From assembly GCA_045635765.1 (NCBI GenBank), contig JAZTWH010000011.1:1-64000 (forward strand): 64,000 nucleotides of DNA. The letters are read 5' to 3'. This stretch comes from RGIG995 sp045635765 (GTDB taxonomy: Bacteria > Bacillota > Clostridia > Oscillospirales > UBA644). The translations under genes and the position numbers were made by a program. This document shows positions 24,452 to 32,603 of this stretch, piece after piece. Each line of letters begins with the position of its first letter. Position 1 is the first letter of the stretch. The notes below the pieces were generated by a model, which did no database searches, had not been told where the DNA came from, and saw nothing but the letters and a program-made list of their open reading frames with translations.

Positions 24452-25477
24452 TTACTGATTTCCGTATTTTTCTACGAATTCTTCGTAGCAAATTCCTTCC
24501 CTCATAATGATTTGGGCCGCCTCCTTGCCCACGTAGCGGTAATGCCAAGGCTCGTAAATGATTTTGGTAATTTCGGTCTTATCCTTGGGATAGCGAAGGA
24601 TAAACCCGTATTCGGCACAATGGGAGTAGAGCCAGCGGAAGGCGTCGGTGTTCTCAAAGCCCTGATTGAGCCGGTCGAAGGAAGGAGTGGTAATGTCCGC
24701 CGCAAGGCCCGTATGATGCTCCGACGTTCCGGGAACGGCGACGATGGTGGCCGCAATCTTTGTGGCCTCCTCCCTGGAATGGCCTTTGTTGATATACTCC
24801 TGCACCTTGGCGTTAAAACTGTCGGTCTGCAGCTGAAGTCCCCGGTAGGTAGACCGAAGATACAGAATGATTCCGTCCTTCTTGGCGGCGAGTACCATCT
24901 CCTTGAAGGCGTCGGCACAAAGGGAATGAACCAGCCGGTCCTTGCCGTTGAGGGAAATTTCCGTCAGCTTTAAGGGGTAATTCTGGGGAAAGGGGTTGTC
25001 GGGATTGACCAAAATCATATTCCAAGCGGAGAAATCAAAGGACCCGTCGTCGTTGACCCCCGGAGAGGGGTCGTCGGTCTTGTAGTTGGAATTGGAATCC
25101 GTAGGACGGTTTCCGTTGGACGCTCCCGATGTTGCGGTGGACTGGGAATTGGTACCTGCGGACGAAGAGCCCGAGGCGGAATCCGTGTTGGAATCGGTGG
25201 CCGAATCGGTCCCCGAAGAGGAATTTTCATCGGAATCGGTGGTATCCGTCGTCAAATCCGTGGATAAAGAACCGGCCGAACCGTCCCAGTCCGAGGTCCG
25301 AATCTGGGTGTGGGAGTCGGTATTCCCCGAAAGGGACCCCTCGGAGGGCGTGTCGGGGCCTTTGGCCAACCATTGAACGGCAAAAATAATCAGGGCGACG
25401 GTTACCGCGGTCACGGTGGCACCCAGCAAAAGATGCATCCGCATCCGGGCGGCGGCTCTTCGGGACGTTCTACTCAA
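24452..25477 (-). CDS. M15-family D-alanyl-D-alanine carboxypeptidase (VanY-like), membrane-anchored
   Basis: This 341-residue protein has a short basic N terminus, one membrane helix (LLLGATVTAVTVALIIFAVQWL), a linker of about 100 residues rich in Ser, Thr and Asp, and a zinc peptidase domain. Metal and catalytic motifs are LRSTYRG, SEHHTGLAADI (His and Asp ligands) and EPWHYRYVG (Glu and His). Such enzymes trim the terminal D-Ala from peptidoglycan stems outside the cell. The start is taken as TTG at 25477: GGAGG lies 9 nt upstream and it overlaps the QueG-like stop by 8 bp. The open frame continues further upstream only because it is free of stops. Confidence 0.88.
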   Translation of the reverse strand: MSRTSRRAAARMRMHLLLGATVTAVTVALIIFAVQWLAKGPDTPSEGSLSGNTDSHTQIRTSDWDGSAGSLSTDLTTDTTDSDENSSSGTDSATDSNTDSASGSSSAGTNSQSTATSGASNGNRPTDSNSNYKTDDPSPGVNDDGSFDFSAWNMILVNPDNPFPQNYPLKLTEISLNGKDRLVHSLCADAFKEMVLAAKKDGIILYLRSTYRGLQLQTDSFNAKVQEYINKGHSREEATKIAATIVAVPGTSEHHTGLAADITTPSFDRLNQGFENTDAFRWLYSHCAEYGFILRYPKDKTEITKIIYEPWHYRYVGKEAAQIIMREGICYEEFVEKYGNQ

Positions 25478-26276
25478 GGTCGGAGTCCTCCAATATGTAA
25501 AGATTTCGAAGCATCGTGGCTTTTCCCCGCCAGGCAAAGGCTCGGTTGGCATAGCGTTCCCGGAACTGGCGGTCGGAGAGGGGTTCAATGTCCTCAGCCT
25601 GCAACCGGGGCAGAATTTCATTGGGGGGTAGGGCAATGGCCGCCGTGGGAAGTCCCTGATTGTGGGGACAAACCTCTAAACAGCGGTCGCACCCCCAGGC
25701 CGTTTGGTTGTTGCGGATGGCGGTCCGTTCGGCGGAGGTTAATTCTCCCTTTTTTTGGGTCAAGTAGGCAAGACACCGGGTGTAGTCGAAGCCCTGCTCC
25801 GTCAACGCCCCGTTGGGACAGGCCTGGATACACCGGTCGCAATCTCCGCACTTCCGGGATACGGGAGCCGAGGAAAGATGAAATGCTCCGTCGGTCACGA
25901 TCTCCCCCAAAAAAATGAAGGAGCCCTTTTCGGTGATGCACAGATTGTTCTTCCCCTTCACCGCAAGCCCGCTGATCAATGCGGCCTTTTGCTCGTCGAC
26001 GGGGGCATTGTCCGTAAAGGGAGTAAAATAAAATTCAGGGTATAACTCCTTTAACTCCCCGGCAATCTGCCGAAGGATTTCCCCAAAATACCCATGATAA
26101 TCGGGCAGTGCGGCAAAGCGAGCCAAATTTTGACCTTCCACCGCCGGAAAATAGTAGGGCAAGGGGGCAATCAATACGGTGTTTGCTCCCTCCAGGGGTC
26201 GTAACGCCACCCGGGAAAAGGGGACGGAGGCAACGGTCAGCCCCTGGCGGGCAAAGGCTTCGGCAATGGGATGCAT
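25470..26276 (-). CDS. Short epoxyqueuosine reductase-like iron-sulfur protein
   Basis: This 268-residue protein contains two ferredoxin-type cysteine sets, CGDCDRCIQACPNGAL near residue 140 and CDRCLEVCPHNQG near residue 195, arranged like the double [4Fe-4S] domain of QueG, the cobalamin-dependent enzyme that completes queuosine in tRNA. It is about 100 residues shorter than classical QueG, which usually has a longer N-terminal part and C-terminal HEAT-like repeats. The N-terminal half keeps the DUF1730-like YYFP and YHGYF region. So it may be a QueG variant or a different reductase. ATG at 26276 follows AAAGGAAG; the GTG at 26285 is too close to that site. Confidence 0.72.
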   Translation of the reverse strand: MHPIAEAFARQGLTVASVPFSRVALRPLEGANTVLIAPLPYYFPAVEGQNLARFAALPDYHGYFGEILRQIAGELKELYPEFYFTPFTDNAPVDEQKAALISGLAVKGKNNLCITEKGSFIFLGEIVTDGAFHLSSAPVSRKCGDCDRCIQACPNGALTEQGFDYTRCLAYLTQKKGELTSAERTAIRNNQTAWGCDRCLEVCPHNQGLPTAAIALPPNEILPRLQAEDIEPLSDRQFRERYANRAFAWRGKATMLRNLYILEDSDLE

Positions 26277-26379
26277 GACCGGCACTTCCTTTCCTTATTA
26301 TAATCACGAGAACGCTACCTCGGAGATTGTTGCTACGCAGCGGCTCCTCCGACACCGTTGTCCCGTCCGAGACAGACTT

Positions 26380-26680
26380 AGAACTTCCCCGCACCCGTCT
26401 CATCCGAGACGGGCTTAGAACTTTCCTGCACCCGTCTCATCCGAGACAGACTTAGAATCGGCGTTATGGTCTGAGGAGTCTTTGGAATCGGCGTTATGGT
26501 CTGAGGAGTCCTTGGAATCGGCGTGCGGATTTAGAATGGAGATCCGGCGTTATGGCCTGAATTCCTTAGAATGGAGAATCGGCGTTATCGCCCGAGGATT
26601 CCTTGGGAGTGGTGGCTGTTTCGTCCGAGGAGTCCTTGGAGGTGGTGGCTGTTTCGTTCGAGGAGTTCTTGGAATCTGCG
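26380..26680 (-). repeat. Minisatellite running through the ftsH stop codon
   Basis: Units of about 30 bp begin inside the last ftsH codons (SKDSSDETATT-like repeats) and continue past the TAA at 26566 as degenerate copies of the gene end (ATAACGCCGATTCTAA), then as 37-bp units with the palindrome GTCTCGGATGAGAC. Only sites for the next gene follow between about 26300 and 26380. Confidence 0.88.
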
Positions 26681-28578
26681 TCCGATTTATCCGAGGCGGA
26701 TTTCGGCTCTTGGGCGGGGGCGAAAACCTCTTCGGGGGTTTTGCCGTCCAGCAGGGCCCGGAATTGGTCTCCGGTGATCTTCTCGTGGATCATCAGTTGG
26801 CCTGCGATGGTGTGGAGCTGAGGCAAATTGTCCTGCAAAATTTGCTTGGCTCGGGCGTATTGCTCGTCAATAATGCGTTTGATTTCTTCGTCGATGGTGG
26901 CGGCGACCTTTTCCGAGTAGGTCTTGGATTCGGCGGTGAAGTCCCGGCCGAGGAAGACCTCCTCCCGGCCCGTACCGAAGAGGATGGGGCCTAATTTCTC
27001 AGACATTCCGTACCGCATGACCATCTGACGGGCCAGGTCGGTGACCATCTGAATATCCCCGGAGGCACCGGTGGAAATATCATCCAGGCACAGTTCTTCC
27101 GCGGCTCTTCCGCCCATTCCGTGAACGATGCGGTCCAGCATTTCCTTTTTGGACATATAACTCTTGTTTTCCACGGGCAGATAGGAGGTGTAGCCCCCAG
27201 CCATGCCCCGGGGAATGATGGAAATTTCGTTGACCTGGCTGTTGCCGTCGGCCACCACAGTCACGATGGCGTGGCCGGCTTCGTGGTAGGCCGTAAGCTT
27301 CTTTTCCTTGTCGGTGATCAGGCGGGATTTCTTCTCCACGCCCAATTCCACCTTCATGATGGCGTCGGTAATTTCTTCCATGGTGATGACCTTTCGGTTG
27401 GCTCGGGCGGCAAGGAGGGCGGCTTCGTTGAGCACGTTTTCCAATTCCGCAGGAGCAAAGCCGGAGGTTGCTTTTGCCACGTTTTCAAAATTCACGTCCT
27501 TGCCCATGGGCTTCTTCCGGGCATGGATCCGAAGGATTTCTTCTCTGGCCTTCACGTCGGGCAAGTGGATGACGATCTGTCGGTCAAAACGGCCGGGACG
27601 CAGTAACGCACTGTCCAGAACGTCGGGACGGTTGGTGGCGGCCATGACAATGACTCCTTCGTTTTGCTCGAATCCGTCCATTTCCACCAACAGTTGGTTC
27701 AGGGTTTGTTCCCGTTCGTCATTTCCGCCCCCCAGCCCGGCCCCTCTCTGGCGGCCGACGGCATCGATCTCGTCAATAAAGACGATGCAGGGTGCGTTTT
27801 TCTTTGCCTGGTCGAAGGTGTCCCGGACACGGGAGGCACCGACGCCCACGTAAAGCTCCACGAAATCGGAGCCGGAAATGCTGAAGAAGGGAACCCCGGC
27901 TTCTCCGGCGGTGGCTTTTGCCATATAGGTTTTCCCCGTTCCCGGAGGGCCCACCATTAGAACGCCCCGAGGGATTCGGGCTCCCAGGTCGGTGTACTTT
28001 CTGGGATTTTTCAAAAATTCTACGATTTCCTGCAATTCTTCCTTTTCTTCATCGGCACCGGCCACGTCGTTGAAGGTGACCTTGTTTTTGCTGGAATCGG
28101 CAATTCTCAGCTTGGCACGGCTGAATCCCATGGCACCGCCCTTGCCGCCTCCCGACATCTGCTTCATCATGATCCAGCCGAAGAAGCAGACGGCACCGAT
28201 CAAAAAGACGTAGGGGAGAAAGGAGACCCATACGGGGATGGATGCGGCCTGCTGAATGTCGTACCCCTCGGCCAGAACGCCGTTTTGGACGGCGGAATCA
28301 ATGTAGGGCTGGACCTGGTCCAAAAACCGGGCGGTACTGTATAGCACGAAGGTTTCTTCGTCGGTAGAGGTGTCGGGTTCGGCCTTGAGTTTATACGTCA
28401 GCTTGTTTCCGACGATTTTAAACTCGGTGACCTGTTCATTTTTAAAATATCCCACTACGTCGGAATATTTTACGTCGTCCTTCTGAATTAGATCGCTGAC
28501 CAGGTATGCGGAAATAAAGCATACCAAAAGCAGAATGATCCAAGAAACGACGCTGCGGATACGGTTGCTGTTGTTCAA
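26566..28578 (-). CDS. ftsH: ATP-dependent zinc metalloprotease FtsH
   Basis: This hexameric membrane protease degrades damaged membrane proteins and some regulators. The 670 residues comprise a first membrane helix (about 11-30), an extracytoplasmic segment, a second helix (about 118-138), an AAA+ module with Walker A GPPGTGKT (210-217), Walker B IVFIDEIDA and the second region of homology ATNRPDVLDSALLRPGRFDR, and the zinc site HEAGH (432-436). The C-terminal tail of roughly 45 residues is a low-complexity repeat rich in Ser, Lys, Asp, Glu and Thr and is part of a minisatellite crossing the stop codon. It follows tilS and hpt, a common Gram-positive order. Confidence 0.97.
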   Translation of the reverse strand: MNNSNRIRSVVSWIILLLVCFISAYLVSDLIQKDDVKYSDVVGYFKNEQVTEFKIVGNKLTYKLKAEPDTSTDEETFVLYSTARFLDQVQPYIDSAVQNGVLAEGYDIQQAASIPVWVSFLPYVFLIGAVCFFGWIMMKQMSGGGKGGAMGFSRAKLRIADSSKNKVTFNDVAGADEEKEELQEIVEFLKNPRKYTDLGARIPRGVLMVGPPGTGKTYMAKATAGEAGVPFFSISGSDFVELYVGVGASRVRDTFDQAKKNAPCIVFIDEIDAVGRQRGAGLGGGNDEREQTLNQLLVEMDGFEQNEGVIVMAATNRPDVLDSALLRPGRFDRQIVIHLPDVKAREEILRIHARKKPMGKDVNFENVAKATSGFAPAELENVLNEAALLAARANRKVITMEEITDAIMKVELGVEKKSRLITDKEKKLTAYHEAGHAIVTVVADGNSQVNEISIIPRGMAGGYTSYLPVENKSYMSKKEMLDRIVHGMGGRAAEELCLDDISTGASGDIQMVTDLARQMVMRYGMSEKLGPILFGTGREEVFLGRDFTAESKTYSEKVAATIDEEIKRIIDEQYARAKQILQDNLPQLHTIAGQLMIHEKITGDQFRALLDGKTPEEVFAPAQEPKSASDKSDADSKNSSNETATTSKDSSDETATTPKESSGDNADSPF

Positions 28579-28611
28579 GGGGATGCCTCCTGTATTATGA
28601 AGTTGTTTTTT

Positions 28612-29148
28612 TCAGTCTTCGGTGAATTCGATGACGCCCACGTAGGGGAGATTGCGGTGCTTTTCTCCGTAATCCAGGCCGTAGCCCACGACGAATTTGT
28701 CGGGGATCACGAAGCCCGTATATTCTACGGGGACCATGTGGGTGTGGCGGGCAGGTTTGTCAAGAAGAGATACGATCTTTAAGGAGTTGACCCCCCGGCT
28801 CTTCAGGATCTCGACAATTTTGGAAAGGGTGTTTCCGCTGTCCAGAATATCCTCCACAATCAATACGTCCTTGCCGGCAATGTCCACGGAAAGATCTTTG
28901 ACGATCTTTACGGTTCCGCTGGATTCGGTGCTGTCTCCGTAACTGGAAACCACCATGAAATCAATGCCCACGGAAACGTCCTGGCTGACGGCCCTCATCA
29001 GATCGGTCAGAAACACCACCGCACCCTTGAGAATGGAAATCATCAAAACTTCCTTTCCCCGGTAGTCGGCCGAAATTTGGTCTGCCAGCTCTTGCGTTCT
29101 GGCCTTCAGCTCCGATTCGGTGATGTAAGGGGTAATCTTGTAGCCCAT
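28612..29148 (-). CDS. hpt: Hypoxanthine phosphoribosyltransferase
   Basis: This purine-salvage enzyme joins hypoxanthine or guanine to PRPP to give IMP or GMP. The 178-residue length is standard. The PRPP-binding signature VLIVEDILDSGNTLS lies near residue 95, with the flexible-loop SSYGDSTESSGTVKI before it and GLDYGEKHRNLPYVGVI at the C terminus. Start: ATG after GGAGG. It sits between tilS and ftsH in the usual Firmicutes arrangement. Confidence 0.95.
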   Translation of the reverse strand: MGYKITPYITESELKARTQELADQISADYRGKEVLMISILKGAVVFLTDLMRAVSQDVSVGIDFMVVSSYGDSTESSGTVKIVKDLSVDIAGKDVLIVEDILDSGNTLSKIVEILKSRGVNSLKIVSLLDKPARHTHMVPVEYTGFVIPDKFVVGYGLDYGEKHRNLPYVGVIEFTED

Positions 29149-29187
29149 AATAGGGTCCTCCGTATGTATATGGTTTTCTTCTTCCTT

Positions 29188-30486
29188 TTATTTTTCCGAA
29201 AGAGTGATAAAATATCCCTCTTCTCCTTGGTTTGGCGTCTTATCTTGGTTCATTCCCAGGACTTCGCACCAAAGAACGCCCTCTTCGTCGGCCAGAACCC
29301 AAAGGGTATCCCGTTTTTGTTGGGGAATTTTTAATTCAATCATTCTTTTTTTAAGGGTTTTCGTTCCTCCGGGGGTCCGAAGGGAATCTCCGGGCTGTCG
29401 GGGACGAAGGGTCATGGCCCCCGTTGGACGAACCAAAGACCGGCGGTTGGAGGGGGTGCATTGCCCTTTGGTCACCCGCAAGATCCGGCCGTCGGGCAGA
29501 GGAGTCTCTTCTCCCGTGACGGAAATCTGCGGAAGAGGCTGCTTCGGTTGCGATAGCGTAATGATATTCTGCCCCAAATGGAGCCGGTATGTTCGGTCAA
29601 ATTCAAGGGAGCCCGTTTCTTTTTTTAACAGTTCCAGAGCGTTTTCCGTTTGTTCAAAGGATAACTGTTTTCCCTGTCTTGCAAATAACTGTCTCAGGAT
29701 TTCAGCCTGTTCCCCTTCCGGCAGGGCCCGTAATTCCCGGACGGGCAATTCCCGGGGATGGGATTCCAAAAACTGTTTGGCCCGCACTTCCAGCCCCGCC
29801 TGTTGCCGTTGTACCGTTTGGGCGGTCCGGCAGAGGGCCTGTCGGACGTTGGGATTGATCTTTTCCATCTCCGGCAAAAGAATATGCCGGATGCGGTTTC
29901 GGGTATAGACGGTCTCTTCGTTGCTTGGGTCCCGTGCGTAGGGAATTCCGTTGGCGTTGCAATAGGAAAGAATCTGCTCCTTTTCCCGTTCGATCAGGGG
30001 GCGGATCAGGGTCAGGGGGCCTTCCTCCCGTTTGGGAAAAATTCCGCACAAGCCCTTGGGCCCTGCCCCGTGGAGCAAATGGAGCAACACCGTTTCGCAT
30101 TGGTCGTCCCGGGTGTGGGCGGTGGCTAAGTGGCTCGCCCCCGTTTCTTGGGCAAGGATCCGAAAAAAGCCGTACCGAAGCCTCCGGGCGGCGGATTCCA
30201 CCGTTTCCCCCTTTTGCAGTTCTTCCTTCACGTTGGTTCGGAACACCCGACAGGGGAGGTCGAGGCCGTTGCAGTATTCCTCGACCGTTTGGGCCTCTTG
30301 GTCCGATTCGGGGCGAAGTCCGTGATGAACGTGAGCCACGTACAAGGGGAACTCCGGAGCTTTGCGGGCATACCAATGAAGCATGGCCATGGAATCGGGA
30401 CCGCCGGAAACGGCAAGGACCAGCCCGGTGCAGTTTTCATGCAGTCGGAATTTTTTCACCGTATTTTCCACGCCGTTAAGGGGCAT
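29188..30486 (-). CDS. tilS: tRNA(Ile)-lysidine synthetase
   Basis: TilS adds lysine to C34 of the AUA-reading tRNA-Ile using ATP, which is essential for correct decoding. The N-terminal PP-loop ATPase is seen as LAVSGGPDSMAMLHW near residue 24, followed by AHVHHGLRPESDQEA and TAHTRDDQCETVLLHLLHGAG. C-terminal substrate-binding and TilS-C regions follow, including LRPRQPGDSLRTPGGTKTLKK. The 432-residue length is normal. Its ATG lies 11 bp inside the end of dnaB, so the genes are translationally coupled. Confidence 0.95.
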   Translation of the reverse strand: MPLNGVENTVKKFRLHENCTGLVLAVSGGPDSMAMLHWYARKAPEFPLYVAHVHHGLRPESDQEAQTVEEYCNGLDLPCRVFRTNVKEELQKGETVESAARRLRYGFFRILAQETGASHLATAHTRDDQCETVLLHLLHGAGPKGLCGIFPKREEGPLTLIRPLIEREKEQILSYCNANGIPYARDPSNEETVYTRNRIRHILLPEMEKINPNVRQALCRTAQTVQRQQAGLEVRAKQFLESHPRELPVRELRALPEGEQAEILRQLFARQGKQLSFEQTENALELLKKETGSLEFDRTYRLHLGQNIITLSQPKQPLPQISVTGEETPLPDGRILRVTKGQCTPSNRRSLVRPTGAMTLRPRQPGDSLRTPGGTKTLKKRMIELKIPQQKRDTLWVLADEEGVLWCEVLGMNQDKTPNQGEEGYFITLSEK

Positions 30487-31852
30487 TTCCGTAGCCCTCC
30501 GGGACTGTGACGTTTTTGGCGGGAGAGGTAAAGGAGGTAAACCGTCCGTCCCAGTTCAGGGTGATCTTACCCACGGAGCCGTGGCGGTTTTTGGATACGT
30601 GAACGGTACAGATATTCTTCTTGGCCGCGTCCTTTTCGTAATAGTCCCGGGCCAAAAATACGATGACGTCCGCATCCTGCTCAATGGAGCCCGATTCTCT
30701 CAGGTCGGACAGCTGAGGTGTGGGGTCTTCCCGCTTTTCGATTCCGCGGGACAGCTGGGACAGCAAAATGACGGGGACGTTCAATTCCTTGGCCATCAGC
30801 TTCAGGGACCGGGTAATGGCGGAAATCTCCTGGACCCGGTTGTCTCGGGCGGAGCCGGTGGCAGAGGACATCAATTGCAGATAGTCGATGACTACCAATC
30901 CCAGGTTGGGGACCTTACGCAATTTGGATTTCATATCCAAGGCGGTAATGTTTCCCGTTTCATCAATAAAGAAATTGATGTCCCGCAGATTGGAACGCCA
31001 TACCTTCAGCAATTCTTCCCAATCCCGGGCGTCCAGCTTGCCCAGACGGAGCTTTTCACTTTCGATCTTGCAGGCGGTGGAGAGAATCCGGCGGGCCAAC
31101 TGCTCCTTGGACATTTCCAAAGAGAAGAATACCACGGATTTACGGGGATTGTATTGCGAAGATAAGGCAATATTGTAAGCAATATTTAAGGCAAAGGAGG
31201 TTTTTCCCACCCCGGGACGGGCGGCCAAAATAAACAGGTCGCTGTTGTTTAGGCCCCCCAAGAAATTGTCCAGATCGGAAATTCCCATCTTAATGGGGGA
31301 GAATTTTCCCGTGTCGTCCTTTTCCATCTCCGTCAGGCGGTTGATCTCTTCCTTGGCAACAATCCCCAGCCGGTGAAGCTGTACGGCCTGCTTCCCGTTG
31401 GAGATGTCGTAAAATTTTTGCTCCGCCAGCCCCAGAACGGTGGGCAGGTCCGTATTGGCGTAGGACAGGTCGGTAATGTCCCTGCAGGCCTCAATGACCC
31501 GGCGGAGATTTGCCGTGTCGGAGATGATCTTCGTGTAATAATCAATGCTCTTGACCGAAGATGCATTCTCCGCCAGCAGAAGCAAATACTGACTGTCTTC
31601 CTCGGAGGTGAATTCCCCCTGCTCCCGGAGCTTGGAGAGCAAAAGAACCCCTTCGATGGGATCCGAATGGTCGTACATCTCCAGCATCGTTTCAAAAATC
31701 AGCTGATGGCGTTTTGCATAGAATTGATCCACCTGCAGCGTTTCCGCCAGGGTCCCGATGCTTTCGGGGTCCAGCAGCACCGACCCTAAGACGATCTGCT
31801 CCGCTTCCACGTTGTGGGGCAGTTGCCGGTCAAAATCGTATTTCTGTTCCAT
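30476..31852 (-). CDS. dnaB: Replicative DNA helicase DnaB
   Basis: The hexameric helicase unwinds DNA ahead of the replisome. The 458 residues include the N-terminal helical domain (LPHNVEAEQIVLGSVLLD near residue 11) and a RecA-like motor with Walker A ARPGVGKTSFALN near residue 214, the Walker B segment LVVIDYLQLM near residue 315 and the arginine-finger region LSQLSRGIEKREDPTPQLSDLRESG. Start: ATG after AAGGAAG. It follows rplI by 32 bp and overlaps tilS. No intein or truncation is visible. Confidence 0.97.
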   Translation of the reverse strand: MEQKYDFDRQLPHNVEAEQIVLGSVLLDPESIGTLAETLQVDQFYAKRHQLIFETMLEMYDHSDPIEGVLLLSKLREQGEFTSEEDSQYLLLLAENASSVKSIDYYTKIISDTANLRRVIEACRDITDLSYANTDLPTVLGLAEQKFYDISNGKQAVQLHRLGIVAKEEINRLTEMEKDDTGKFSPIKMGISDLDNFLGGLNNSDLFILAARPGVGKTSFALNIAYNIALSSQYNPRKSVVFFSLEMSKEQLARRILSTACKIESEKLRLGKLDARDWEELLKVWRSNLRDINFFIDETGNITALDMKSKLRKVPNLGLVVIDYLQLMSSATGSARDNRVQEISAITRSLKLMAKELNVPVILLSQLSRGIEKREDPTPQLSDLRESGSIEQDADVIVFLARDYYEKDAAKKNICTVHVSKNRHGSVGKITLNWDGRFTSFTSPAKNVTVPEGYGNAP

Positions 31853-31884
31853 GAATCATCATTCTTCCTTGTAGGAATTTTTCA

Positions 31885-32334
31885 TCAAGCGTCCTGCTCG
31901 ACCAAAACGGTCAATTCCCCGACAATCTCGGGATAGAGTTTAATTTCTGCCGTGTATTTTCCAAAGCCCCGGACCGGAAGCTTCAAGGAGATCTTTTTCT
32001 TATCCACTTCCATTCCCGTCTGGGCTTTCAGCGCTTCCGCAATGTCCTTGGTGGTGACGGCCCCCTGAAGGCATCCGTTGGCCCCCACCTTGCCCTTGAT
32101 GATCACCTTAACGGTGGAAAGGCGGGCCTTCATGTCCTCTGCCGCCTTCTTTTCTTCCGCCTTGCGGTGAGCCGCGGCGGCCTGTTGGGAGTTGTAGACG
32201 TTCAGATTCTCCGCATTGGCTTCCACGGCCAGATTGCGGGGAAACAAATAATTGCGGGCGTACCCGTCGGAAGTGTTAACCAGTTCTCCCTTTTTGCCGA
32301 GGGATTTTACGTCGGCTTTCAAAATTACTTTCAT
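31885..32334 (-). CDS. rplI: 50S ribosomal protein L9
   Basis: L9 binds 23S rRNA and helps keep the reading frame. The 149-residue protein starts MKVILKADVKSLGKKGELV and has the family's VSDGYARNYLFP-like NTSDGYARNYLFPRNLAVEA, the long central helix with lysines and alanines, and a C-terminal domain ending LTVLVEQDA. ATG at 32334 follows GAAAGGA; upstream in-frame codons are rejected because they lack homology. It sits between gdpP and dnaB as in Bacillus. Confidence 0.96.
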   Translation of the reverse strand: MKVILKADVKSLGKKGELVNTSDGYARNYLFPRNLAVEANAENLNVYNSQQAAAAHRKAEEKKAAEDMKARLSTVKVIIKGKVGANGCLQGAVTTKDIAEALKAQTGMEVDKKKISLKLPVRGFGKYTAEIKLYPEIVGELTVLVEQDA

Positions 32335-32384
32335 GGAATCGAATCCTTTCGGTTTGATTTTAAATTTTGCTGGGCAGACTCCCA

Positions 32385-32545
32385 AAACGGAAATGCTCCC
32401 CGCTTCAACAGAGTTCTAATCGGGAATGTTCCCCGCTTCAACAGAGTTCTAATCGGAAATACTCCCCATTTCAACAGACTCCCCAAAATGCTCTTCGCTT
32501 CGACAGGCTTCCAAAAATGCTCTTCGCTTCGATAGGCTTCCAAAA
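32385..32545 (-). repeat. Degenerate tandem repeat between gdpP and rplI
   Basis: About five units of 28-34 bp share GTTGAAGCGGGGA and ATTCCGATTAGAACTC or the variant GTCGAAGCGAAGAGCATTT. They lie between the gdpP stop codon and the rplI ribosome site, inside the same transcript. Confidence 0.88.
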
Positions 32546-32603
32546 CGGAAACGCGGTTCTTCTTTGGGGATGTTGTGGGGGCTTGGGTCGGAGGCGGAGG
32601 GGG

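Noticed and set aside
25478..25636. Longer N terminus for the VanY-like gene
   Set aside because: It lies inside the QueG-like coding region and reads as its shadow; TTG at 25477 has GGAGG at good spacing just before a membrane helix.
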